Translations under genes and position numbers: made by a program
The notes under the pieces: model-generated
Database searches by the model: none
Told to the model about the DNA's origin: nothing
The model's input: the letters and a program-made list of their open reading frames with translations, nothing else
Shown here: positions 12,441 to 22,424 of the stretch, piece by piece
Layout: the number at the start of each line of letters is the position of its first letter
How positions within the stretch are numbered: the first letter of the stretch is position 1
Assembly: GCA_031308135.1 (NCBI GenBank)
Contig: JAHLJT010009436.1
Span: 117,028,416 to 117,092,415 of the forward strand
Length of the DNA: 64,000 nucleotides
Direction of reading: 5' to 3'
From: Acheta domesticus
Taxonomy: Eukaryota; Arthropoda; Insecta; Orthoptera; Gryllidae

Positions 12441-12641
12441 TGCTACCAAAGCACATTCTTTCTTGAACTGTTTCTAAAAGTTAACAGATACTACGATTCT
12501 TTAGTAAGTCCAATCCTAGATACTCTAAGAACATATTTGAACAAAGCTAGGCATGAAAGAAATAAAGTACGAAAGAAATTTTCAACATATAAAAATACGT
12601 TTAAAACAGTTTACAGCGTTGGCGACGCCACATTCAACTAG
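12441..12641 (+). mobile_element. Third Helitron family, 3' end (copy 1)
   Basis: The right boundary is sharp: hairpin tggcgacgcca, then cattcaa, CTAG at 12638-12641, then T. The copy ending at 41771 has the same end with hairpin gcgtcgacgacgc. A 74-codon frame spans this piece without recognisable homology. The 5' end was not identified, so the left limit is only where family A similarity stops. Confidence 0.5.
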
Positions 12642-12705
12642 TATAATAAGTCTCTGGTGGTTTCATTTCTAGCATTATGAAGCCGAAAAATCGAGAAAAT
12701 GTGGA

Positions 12706-13369
12706 ACTGGTGGTGCCATAGAATGGCACAGACTTTCCCGTACTAGTTTTCTATTTCCTTGGGTCTGAGCTAGCTATTCGGAATTGGCACTTACTCGGGC
12801 CAGCTGCCATCTATCGCCACCCAAAGTACATTTTTTTCGGTTTTCTAATGGTAGAACGGAACATTAATTTTAGAATATCAAAGAACAGTAAAACCTCGTC
12901 CTAAATGGCAATTTTCTTTGAAAACTTTCGAGCCGTTGTTAAGAAAATAGCGTTTAAGAGCTACTAGAAATGCAAAATTTGAACCTCTTTTTCACAGAAA
13001 AGTTTTGAGTTTTCGAAACATTCATTTAAAGTTATCTGAAGCATTTACACTCACAAATATAATAATGTTTACAAATTGCTGGTAATATGCATATTAAATA
13101 TGTGAGAGAAATTTCAAAAAAATTACATTTGTGTAATTTTACAATTGTATAAATTATCGTATTAAAGAGTACCATTTGCAGCATCCGTTCGAAAAGTTCG
13201 AACAACAAATTTGGAGCCATTTTTGAGAAAATGGCGTTTGAGCGTTTCTGAAACTGCGGAATTTTGAGCTAGTTTTCAGAGAAAAATATTCAATTTTCGA
13301 TAAACTTTATTTGACATTATTTAAAGGACGTGTACTCATAAATGTAATAATGTGAACAAATCACCACTA
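12706..13369 (+). repeat. Family A forward copy, left part
   Basis: Starts at 'actggtggtgccatagaatg' and continues through the outer region, module 1 and into module 2, where the palindromic MITE at 13370-13598 interrupts it. It resumes at 13599. Confidence 0.85.
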
Positions 13370-13598
13370 TAGTGTGATTTTTCTGAGACCCTCAAGGCTC
13401 TATTGCCGCGATGGAATATCACACGGCAATTTGCGTCTTGCTTGGTCGCGCCACTAGAAGCCGCATGATCGCAAGCACTGCTTGATACGGTCGCGATCAT
13501 GCGAAATCCAGCGGCACAACTAAGGAAGATGCGAAATACCGTGACATATTCCATTGCGAAGACGGGACTTGAGGGGCAAAGTTAGAAAAATCGCAGTA
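13370..13598. mobile_element. Palindromic MITE, family D (copy 2), exact boundaries
   Basis: Inserted in family A module 2. Uninterrupted paralogues read gccgctaatgtaaatat; here the left flank is ccacTA and the right flank TAatgtaaatat, giving a TA duplication. The element begins tagtgtgatttttct and ends agaaaaatcgcagta, so its ends are inverted repeats. The body is a palindrome carrying the shared core (gaagccgcatgatcgc, gatacggtcgcgatcatg). TA targeting and TIRs indicate cross-mobilisation by a Tc1/mariner transposase; it encodes nothing. Confidence 0.9.
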
Positions 13599-14040
13599 TA
13601 ATGTAAATATTAACGACGTGAGAGACAAGTCAAAAAAATTACATTTTTATAATTTTTGAAAAAACAAAAAGAAAGAGCAATATGACAATAATGTCATCTC
13701 ATAGAGCACATTTAGCATTATCTCTACAAAAAGTTTAAAGAAAATAATTTGGAGCCGTTTTTGAGAAAATCTTGTTTTTGTATTTTTTTGCTGGCAATAT
13801 TGCGCAAAAACTACTAAAATTATAAAAATAATGTACATGACCTTAATGAAAGAACTTAGTTTGGCCAACAAATTTTATTTGAAGGAAAAATCTGAATATT
13901 CGATTTTGTAGTTGGAGGAATACGCGGAATAAAATTCAAACTTTCGCAATTTTCGAAAATTCAGAGTTAACCGTGATAATGAGACATTTGCCACCTTAAT
14001 AAGTGTATTTTATTCTGTCCTTACAAGAAATTTAAAGAAA
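13599..14040 (+). repeat. Family A forward copy, right part
   Basis: Continuation of the copy starting at 12706: end of module 2, module 3 ('gcaatattgcgcaaaaacta', 'ttgtagttggaggaa') and the start of module 4. It ends at 'aagaaatttaaagaaa' where a variant family A terminus (tagtggtgctacaacagcac) begins. Confidence 0.8.
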
Positions 14041-14345
14041 AATAGTGGTGCTACAACAGCACATACTTTCCCGTTCTATTAGAAACAGCTATGTAGGATG
14101 AAGTCGTATGTAGGATTAAAGCTATGTGGGATTGAAATATTACACTTTCTGCCCTACTAACATTTTAGCTATTATTTGAAAACTTCCAATTCAACCGAGA
14201 CGCGAACAACTTTGACGCAGTTTTGTCAAAACTACAACTGCATAAAAATAAAAGTTTTGTAAACTTGTATTGGAAAAAGAAGCCTGATAGCATACATCTA
14301 TATCAAGTCACAACAATGACACGTAATTCACAGAAATTTGCATTA
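14041..14345 (+). repeat. Family A-prime: same terminus, different interior
   Basis: Begins tagtggtgctacaacagcac and actttcccg like family A, but the interior (ttgaaatattacactttctg, aacttccaattcaaccgaga, cacaacaatgacacgtaatt) is unrelated to modules 1-4. The same arrangement recurs at 48317-49790, there interrupted by two transposons. The shared terminus with a different body defines a subfamily. Confidence 0.7.
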
Positions 14346-14816
14346 TTTAAAGCGTATGTACTCATTAATATAATGCCAACAAATCGCCGCTAATGTTTTT
14401 GAAAGATCTCTCACACCCTTAATATGCACGTTACCAGCAATTTGTAAACACTATTGTATTTGTGAGTTAATGTGCATCAAATGACTTCAAATGAAGTTTT
14501 TCGAAAACTCAAAAATTGTCTGTCAAAAAGAACTTCAAATTTCGCATTGTTAGTAGCGCTTGAACGCCATTTTCTTAGTAACTGCTACACATTTTTCAAA
14601 GATGATTGCCAATTAGGACGAAGTTTTACTGTTCTCCAATATTCTAAAATTAATGTTTCCGTTCTTCTATTAGAAAACCGAAAAAATTGTACTTTGGGCG
14701 GCGATAGATGGCAGCAGGAACGAGTAACGCCAATTCCGAATAGCTAACCAAGACCCAAGGAAATAGAAAACTAATACGGCCAAGTCTGTGCCATTCTGTA
14801 GCACCTCTAGTTCGTT
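14346..14816 (-). repeat. Family A fragments, mainly reverse
   Basis: A short forward piece ('gcgtatgtactcattaatat') is followed by a reverse copy from module 1 ('cacacccttaatatgcac') to the CTAG-side terminus 'cacctctag' and T at about 14810. Confidence 0.75.
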
Positions 14817-14879
14817 ACCAGGACCCTGTAATAAGAGTTTTTCTAGAGAAAAACCAGCAAAAAGGTTTTTGCCCATTGC

Positions 14880-15440
14880 ATAACTGTACTATAAGGGAAA
14901 GTGAACGTACGTAGTAGGGGTAGTATACGGGAAAGTGAATGTGTAGCGACTTTTGAGAAAAAATGTTTCGTAAATTTCATGCGCAAATTACACAAAAACG
15001 ACTAGTTTTTTCAAAAAAGTGTACGTTATTTAAAGTGCTCATTTTGTACAACCGTCTTTCTGTGGGGCAAAAATCTTTATGTTTGATTTTGTAATTTTGA
15101 AATAGTTTTTTTTTGTAATTTTCGGAAAATCAGGGTTATCACCGAATATGATACCTGCATCATTTTCTTAAACGTCCTTTGCACAATTCAACATTTAATA
15201 AAAAACATTGAGCCTTTTTTTGAGAATTTTGATAATATCCGAGGGGCTTCATGTAATCAATCTCACTACAGTCAGACGGACAGACGAACGTTTTGTCATC
15301 AATCTATTCTTCGGTATCAAGAAGCAACAAAACGTGGATTTTTTTCTAAATGTAGCAACGGGATTTATCCACATTTTCGTTACCAGAGCTCGGAAACAGT
15401 GAGTAAGTAAAAAGTAATTTTTTAAAATGACATTTGCCAT
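14880..15440 (+). repeat. Family A diverged modules and tail
   Basis: Degenerate terminal palindromes (14880-14940, 'actataagggaaagtg' and 'gtatacgggaaagtg'), then module-3/4-like sequence ('acttttgagaaaaa', 'gcgcaaattacacaaaaacg') and a short tail with cagacggacagacgaacg. Highly diverged from the complete copies. Confidence 0.55.
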
Positions 15441-15489
15441 TTAATTTTGAAAATCAGTGACACTTATTTTACAATATTTACAGTGTATA

Positions 15490-16739
15490 TACAGGTGTGT
15501 CACGTAACTTTAGCACCTCCTGTAACTTCTGAACGGTTGAAGATATTGCAATGCAGTTTTCACGGAAGTGAATGAGGGAATGGGACTAATTGATATGTGT
15601 ATTGATTTCTCTTTTATCACTTTTATTTTACGAGATATTTGAGGTAACTTTGTTTTTTTCAAATGGGACTATACATATTTTTTCAGTCCACCATGACGAG
15701 CGTAAAAAGACGAATCCAATGATGTACATATTGTCATATGTTAGATAAGCATTTTTTGAGTAATTGTGATTTTTTTGCGACTAGTGTTTAACGGATATTT
15801 TCATTTTAACTGTCAGCCCCACAAGGTCACGCAGCGCTCCCCCAGCAAACGCGGGGTCCGGAAAGGGAAGGGATTTTAGTACTTGAGGATACGAAAAATA
15901 TTCACAAAATTGTTGCATTTTTTCCTGAACTCTCCTTTCCATCCTGATCGATTTTCAGATATTTTGTGTTTCTTAGGGATTGAAAATACGGATTTGTCGT
16001 AAGTAGTATTAATTGAAATAAGATTATTTCTATCCCTAAGTTATTATTATATTCTTATTAACATTGAAATTGTTTGCTCAAAATACGCAATATTTTTTGT
16101 ACAGTTTTAATTATTTATTCTTATTGTGCTTTGTTCCAAGATCCCATTAATACGTATCTTATGGAGCCCCATTAAATGGAGTTGAAGTTATAAACAATTT
16201 TATTACGATACAAACTTATGACAAATCCTTATTTTCTATCCTTTAATTCCTTCAATCAAAGAAAGTCGAAAATCTGAAAATGCGGAAGGATGGAAAGCAC
16301 AGTTCAGGAAAAAACTGCAATGGTTTTGTGAATATTTGGAATATGTTTCATATCTTCAAATCTTCCTTCCCTTGCCCCGGCGCGCGTTGCAGGTGGAGCG
16401 CTGCATGACCTTGTGTGGTGGACTATTCAAAATGTCCGTTAAACCCCAGTCGCAAAAATCAAAATTATTCAAAAAAATGCTTATCTAACATATGACAATA
16501 TGTACATCATTGGATTCGTCTTTTTACGCTCGTCATGGTGGACTGAAAAAATATGTATAGTTCCATTTGAAAAAACAAAGTTACCTAAAAAATCTCGTAA
16601 AATACAAGTGATAAAAGAGAAATCAATACACATATCAATTAGCCCCATTCCCTCATTCACTTCCGTGAAAAATGCATTGCAATATCTTCAACCGTTCAGA
16701 AGTTACAGGAGGTGCTAAAGTTACGTGACTCATCCTGTA
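15490..16739. mobile_element. Foldback element with ~0.5-kb inverted arms
   Basis: The left end tacagg...gtcacgtaacttta and right end taaagttacgtgac...cctgta are inverted repeats. The similarity continues inward for over 500 bp per arm: 'cattggattcgtctttttac' on the right is inverted near 15710, and ctgaaaatgcggaaggatgg on the right mirrors ccatcctgatcgattttcag on the left. The loop is about 16030-16190. Both ends abut TA (flanks ...tgtata and tatatgt...), consistent with TA duplication. No transposase frame. A transcript would fold into a very long hairpin. Confidence 0.85.
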
Positions 16740-17009
16740 TATATGTTCCAAATTATCCTGCTTAATCATAAATGTCATTTAAACACAATTCAAATGTATG
16801 TCCCAAGTTATTCAGCATTGGAGGGTAAGTTGGAACACCAAGTTTTGATTTTATTATACCGAACACATTCCATATTGAGAAAAAATAAGTATATATTCCT
16901 AAAGACTGACTAAGATCTAAGTTTTGCAGTAAAAAAAGATCTCTTCCTCGAACTCATAGAAACAGTGTTAAACTACAAACATTGGAAGTGTCCCATGTTA
17001 GCCTCTTTG
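16740..17009. other. Spacer
   Basis: No element recognised; AT-rich. Confidence 0.35.
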
Positions 17010-17216
17010 ACGGTATGTATAGTTTAGGCGCTAGTGTTGTTCATATACACTATACAGATGGACGAAAGGACAGAAATACGGACGGACGTATTGAAAAATA
17101 AACACTTTTTCAATATCAGGGAACCCCAAAACCTGTATTTCCGCTGAAATCTTCAAACTGATTTTCCGCACCATACTTTGATCTGTACTACTCCGAATGT
17201 ATTACGACGCCGGTAT
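17010..17216 (+). repeat. Family A tail, variant shared with 8340-8590
   Basis: Contains gtttaggcgctagtgttgtt, a broken GGAC tract and 'aaataaacactttttcaatatcaggg', a variant shared with the tail at about 8440-8480 rather than with the complete copies. Truncated before the terminal palindrome. Confidence 0.65.
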
Positions 17217-17229
17217 ATCCGAGCGTACG

Positions 17230-18700
17230 TTAGGCAGGTCAGTGACGACCTAGACCCCCCCTTTCTTACCTGAGTCGAGGTGCTGGCTAGCTCAGGAAGC
17301 GGTGAGAGCCTGAAATAGGGCTGATGGATGAACGTTACTAGTTTTTTTACAAAATGAAAAACGATAAAAGATTGTTCTAAAAAACGTTAAATTTAATCAG
17401 AGAAAATAACCAAATTATGAAGAACAATAATTACTGTTATTTCTGTGCGTGATCTCCTCGACGTTACCTTCCCTTCCCGGTTGTATTTCTAGTACAAAAA
17501 AATTAAATACACTAAAATCTTAAAATTAAAGCTTTGACAGAAAATATCGTCATTGATCATTAATACGAGAAGGGCGAATGCGCTGCCAACAATGTTTTTT
17601 TAAAGAATTACTCCAATTCCTTTCATTGCTAATCAAGAGTCCTTTCAGTAAAAAAAATACCTGAGGGGCGATGCGGGGGCCGTTGCCTGGCGCTCCACTC
17701 ACTTCACCGTTAAGTTGTGGCGAGGGCAGCTCCGACTGCGAAGAATTCACTCTCTTCGGTCAACGCCCTCACCATAGCGTAAAGATGTACATCCTTAGTC
17801 TATGCCCTCACTCACCCCGGAAGGGACGCTCGAACAGCGGTCTGCGGGGGTCGGTTGTGTCCTTCCACCTCCCTCCAGGCGTGACGTCAGGAAACCACGG
17901 CAGCTTAGCATGGCTTCCTCCGACAGGTGTCCGATTCGCGCGATACTGATCGGGTAGTAATTCTCCCGATGGGATGGAGATCACGTCACGTTACGAGCAG
18001 ATGCGTGCAATGCTGCCACGCGTCGCACTACGAAAAGCGAGTAAGCGGAGAGGATTTCGTAACGGAATACTTTGCGTACGACAGAACTCCAGGAGCATTC
18101 GCCCCGTCTAATTACGGTGGGCAGTCGCCCCGTCTCTCTCTAATAGCTTCTGCCGGTATCGTCTAATAGTTTCTGTCCGGTATCGTAGCAGCCGCCCCGT
18201 CTCCCTGGTTACTTCTATCTGCCTAATAGCTTCTACCGCGGCGGGCCCTCGCTAATTCTCACCAAGCCTCTCTACTCCCCTCCAGTCGCTCAAAAGTTCT
18301 AAAATGTTCTCTTAAAATTTTACAGAGGGTTGTGCTATTTGCCGAAGATCCCTGCGTTATAAGGAATTCTCCTCCAATCACCCAGAGCATTTGTTGACTG
18401 ATCTTGAGTGGAAAGTTCCGTAATCGGCGCTCTCTTTTGCACGGAATGTGAATAGGACGCCTGGGTGGCCCCTGGCGCCAGTCAGTCGCTGTATTCCTAG
18501 AAATTCCCTGGGGCGGAGGGATTGACCCGGAGAGTGCGTTTGCTAAACAAACCCTCTCTCAGGCCGGCGCCGTGGCGCGGGCGGCTGGGGGCATCGCACA
18601 GCCGCGCGGAACAAATTGACCCTTGCCCGGCCACCGACGCGTGGGCTGAGATTCTGAGACGCAGATTTCGGAAGGGAATTCTTTTATTTTAATATTGAAT
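17230..18700. other. GC-rich block, possibly LTR-like
   Basis: The interval is abruptly CpG-rich, with local tandem copies of 'cgccccgtct' and 'taatagcttct' (18100-18240). The segment 18270-18330 (ctcccctccag, aaaagttctaaaatgttct, aaaattttacag) resembles 57575-57635 inside the insertion at 56526-58015. Further on, 'tgggtggcccctgg' parallels 'tgggtggtcgcgggg'. The two blocks therefore look related. Reading frames of 60-92 codons have no recognisable domains. Boundaries were not found; LTR or other GC-rich transposon is inference. Confidence 0.35.
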
Positions 18701-18737
18701 ATTCGGTATCGTCACTGTATATTACTCCGTAAGCATA

Positions 18738-20177
18738 TCTATTCTAATTTATAAAGTCAGAAGTCCGTTGACTTATAGCGCGATAATCTCTGAATCTACT
18801 GAACGAATACCGATGAAATATTTGTGATAGCTTCCTTTAACGGTCTGGAGTACTATAGTCTATGATGTATAACCATAAACCTTAATATATTTACAAAATA
18901 AATACTTTTCTGGACATTTTTAGCCTAGCGTTACATTATAGATTAATGAGAGCATCAATGTCAATAGTTTAGCTGCGCGCCACCAGAAGATGATGTCTGA
19001 GATCTACTACTAATTTCATCAATGCATAGATTTGCGTATTTAGAGGACTGTTTGTTTATTTTTCACTGTCAGTTGTCTAACTGAAAATAATTCTGAGTTT
19101 TTTTCCGCTTTATTTATAAAAGTAACTTGAATATTGATTTTAATTGGGTGTAGGCGTGGGTGCATTAACTGTACAAGAGACTAAATGTTTGGAAGAGATA
19201 ATTTTCTGATGGATGTGGTTAACATTGCCGTAAAAAGGTATGAATGCACACATGTTTAGTTGTAGTAAATTAAGCAAAATTATTATGTATTTGCAGATTG
19301 GACGAGCGTTAGTCCGATTTACATGTTATTCTGAAACTGGCGGAGGGATGCATGTTTTAGAGAAGTGTTTTAATATAGGAGAGAGTGGGATAGTAGAGAT
19401 TACCCTTGGATGTTGAAGGAATGATTAAATTGATGAAAGTTCAACAGTAATATAATTTTTAGTTAACTGCATTATAATTGAAGTGAAACAGTATTAGTAA
19501 ATGACTATTTGGAGGAATTTAATATGTGACAACGCTGATTTTGAAGGTTGTTATTTTAAATAGAAAAAATGTTATCGAGCCGGAATCCAAAAATCCGAAA
19601 TCAGTGTTCTTGGATTTTTGGAGACATTATAATCGCATAAGTGGTTAATGGCTCCTTTCGGTCGGTCACAATTTATCAAGAATCCTAAAACAGGTATTAG
19701 AATTCAATTAAAATTACTTCGATTATTTCTAAATGTCGATTGATACCGCAAGATCAATTTCAAAATTTTCTTTATAAATATGCGAGAAGAAAAGAATATG
19801 AAAAAGAGTAAGTTTTATAATGTGGCAATTGAAAGTGTTGGTGTAATATATAAAACTTCACAAACAGAATATACGTATGGAAACGCATTTTATTTTTTAG
19901 TTTAGATTTGTATCAATTTCAGTTATAAAGAGAAAGGAGTTTGGGGGCGGGAACCCCAATAGAACTAAAATTTAAATATTTTTAGTGAGGAGTGTTTTAG
20001 TGTGTACGGAAGACCAGGTATTTCCATAGACAGAGAGAGGCGGGATAGGGCGGAGGGAATATACAGTAGAATAGATAGAAGTAGGCTCTGCCATAGGGCG
20101 AGAATAGATGGAATTCACCTTTCTGTTTAATACAAAATCATGATAAATACCCCGGCAACGCGGGGTTCTTCAGCTAG
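18738..20177 (+). mobile_element. Complete non-autonomous Helitron (second family)
   Basis: The 5' end tctattctaatttataaag is preceded by A (18737), and the next bases (tcagaagtccgttgac) look like the conserved start of insect Helitrons. The 3' end has the hairpin ccccggcaacgcgggg (20154-20169 region), ttcttcag, then CTAG at 20174-20177 followed by T. Insertion between A and T without duplication matches Helitron behaviour. The 1.44-kb body has no Rep or helicase and no frame over about 60 codons, so it relied on an autonomous partner. Confidence 0.85.
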
Positions 20178-20432
20178 TGAGATAGTAAAACGAATCGTAG
20201 AAACCACGGAAAGCTAGAATTCAGAGTAGCCAGCTGCTAGAATTCTCCTCTAGGCAGGGGCTGAATTCGACATATATAGTATTGAGCTAGCGCCGAAAAT
20301 CCTTCACAGTCGGGAATCGAGTATTCACTTAAGCGACTTAAATTAGTTTAATTCATTGTTTTGAAGAGGTTATTCTCGAAAACCACTATACATAGAACTG
20401 CCTAGCAAGTGATGTACTGCTAATAATTATTA
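20178..20432. other. Short spacer between two Helitrons
   Basis: Unremarkable sequence separating the two Helitron families; nothing recognised. Confidence 0.4.
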
Positions 20433-21114
20433 CTAGCGTACCTATGTGAGAACTCTCGCATGCTATACCCCACCCTCTTCCTTATTTTTTCATTTCCTGT
20501 AATATATATTTTTCTTCCAGACCCTCTTGTCCTCTGTCACTTGTTCTATATGTCACCTTGTACTTGATAACAATACAATACACCCTTATCTATACAAACT
20601 ACTCTCATTTAACTTTATTATCGAGCAAAGAGGTACCCGTGTAATTCAATCGCATAGAATATCAAGTAATTAGTAATTTCACGTACATTTGCAGATTGTA
20701 TAGGCTCTGAACAGGTGGGGCAGAATCGAGAAGCTTCGAACCAGCGAAAACGTAATAAAATTGTCTAGCAGATCTCATCCTGTAGATTACGATGTGAGGA
20801 ACGTTTCTTTGAGGCCTTTTTGCCTCAAAGAGGTGAGGCCCTCGGCCTCAAAATTTTAGTTTTTAAGGCCCTAGAACGCTTCGTTTACGAGTTTTTTAAC
20901 GGTATAGATTAAAAAATCCTCTCGTGAGTTGCGAGTTGCATTTTACATGAATATTTAGATGCGTTTTTTAAAACAAACCCTTCATACTTTTAAAGTAAAA
21001 GTGCAATTCGTCACGTCTACGTAAAATTCTTTTTCTTTAGAGACCTCATTTATAAAGATTAGTTGTGTGTGAGAGCCGCTAAGGGGAGGTATACTACTGA
21101 AATAAAGTAGGGGA
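20433..21114 (-). mobile_element. Non-autonomous Helitron, family B (reverse)
   Basis: Read on the minus strand it starts tcccctactttatttcag (from 21114), passes through 'aaaatgcaactcgc', and ends with hairpin gcgagagttctcac, ataggtacg, CTAG at 20433-20436, then T. It aligns along its length with 45097-45675 (for example 'attcaatcgcatagaatatc' and its complement). No coding capacity. Confidence 0.8.
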
Positions 21115-21154
21115 CGGTTATATTCATCACTAGCGGAAACCGGCAGACGTTGTA

Positions 21155-21290
21155 CTGCCCTTCATCTCCCTCTTTCTCTCCGTCTCCCTCTCCCCGTCTC
21201 TCTCACTCCCTCTCTTCTTGTCCCTCTCTCCATCCTTCTCACTCCCTTTCTCCCCGACCCTCTCTACGTCTCTCTCCCACCCCCTCTTCG
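21155..21290. repeat. CT-rich low-complexity tract
   Basis: Irregular ctctccctc repeats. Its 60-codon complementary frame is only Glu/Arg low complexity, not a protein. Confidence 0.85.
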
Positions 21291-21389
21291 CATTTAGTTG
21301 CAGGTTCTGCACGTCTCTGAGCAGGTAGGATAATTATCGAGAAGCGCCGTACCCACAAAAATGAAATTCAATGTTCAAGATCTCATTCG

Positions 21390-21535
21390 CCGACCCGGTG
21401 GCCGAGATCGCTAAGCCAGTAGTGCTGTAGCGATCTCGGACCGAAAGATCGCAGTTTCGAGTCCCGCTTCGGGCATGGTTGTATTTGTGTTCGTCCCTTC
21501 ACCTCCTATCATCATTTATCATCTTCACAGTTGCC
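21390..21535 (+). repeat. tRNA-derived SINE
   Basis: Polymerase III promoter-like boxes can be seen: box A ggtggccgagatcgctaag (21411-21429) and box B cagtttcgagtcccgc about 45 nt later. The 3' part does not pair with the 5' part as an acceptor stem would, so this is not a functional tRNA. A related copy lies at 25016-25145 with the same opening cgccgacc and the same box spacing. Confidence 0.65.
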
Positions 21536-21654
21536 ATAACACAGTTGCCAAAGTTAGTTTTTAATGCCCTAGAACGCTTCATTTGGGAGTTATTTTTACG
21601 ATATAGATTCCAAAATCCTACCGAGCGCTGTGGGTTGAGCTCAATCACCACTAG

Positions 21655-21785
21655 TTAAAATAATATTTCCGTTCTACTATTAGCAAACCGAAAATTTAAT
21701 GAAATGTCAAAAAATGTACTTTGAGCTGCGGACCAAAAGAAATAGAAAACTAATACGCGAAAGTCTGTGCCATGTTGCAATAATA
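21655..21785 (-). repeat. Family A reverse fragment, CTAG-side
   Basis: Outer-region sequence (gttctactattagcaaaccg, aaaaaatgtactttg, aaactaatacgcgaaagtct) ending 'tgccatgttgc' just before the terminus. Confidence 0.7.
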
Positions 21786-22424
21786 GATGGTTTCTTGCTT
21801 TGAGTAGAGTATAGCCAGAATAGGTCGACGTTGTTCAGTTTACTTATTTCAGAAAATGGTTCGTCACGAGGAAGTGCAAGTATTTGATCCCAGCGGAATG
21901 TGACCCCGCGACCATCTGTTATCCAGACCGATGCTCCAGTCGACTGACAATTGATCTTACAGCAATCGGCGTTCTCCAATATGTACGTTACAAATTGGCA
22001 TGAAGAGTGTAGACGAACGAAATGGAATTACACACTTTGTAAGATTGTTGTATTTCTTGTGTAAAGTCTATGTCTTTATGATTAACTCTAATCCCACTGG
22101 ATACGAACTGGGCGACTTAAGTGACTCAATTGGTTACCATCTGGACTACCGGAATTAACATTAAAGGTTTGGATTGTTCAGCGTTTCTGGACCCACTTGG
22201 CTTGCTATTCAATGATTGAAACCTTCCGGGGATTAAGTCAGCAGATCACATCACGTTCGTGCAATGTCCTGTGACTATAAATGTGGATTTGAGTTAATGG
22301 CAAAGAATGGATCATAATACTCTAATTTGTAAGCTTTGCTTGGCCCATGAATAAAGAAATGTTAGTAATTGTTTGTTATTTTATGTTCAAAATAATAATT
22401 AATATTAATTTAATCTATGTAAAA
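21786..22424. other. Spacer
   Basis: A 90-codon minus-strand frame (21707-21979) overlaps the family A fragment and has no recognisable domain. No other feature. Confidence 0.35.

Larger units (their letters stand above)
21121..21650 (-). mobile_element. Second, broken family B copy with SINE and CT-rich tract
   Basis: Segments at 21298-21390 ('gcaggttctgcacgtctctgagc', 'atcgagaagcgccg') and 21536-21640 ('taatgccctagaacgcttca', 'tatagattccaaaatcct') match the neighbouring copy in the same orientation. A CT-rich tract (21155-21290) and a SINE (about 21390-21535) interrupt it. Adjacent same-strand copies suggest tandem insertion. Confidence 0.6.

Noticed and set aside
21390..21480. tRNA gene
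   Set aside because: A and B boxes are visible but the acceptor stem does not pair, and a related degenerate copy exists at 25016; best read as a SINE.
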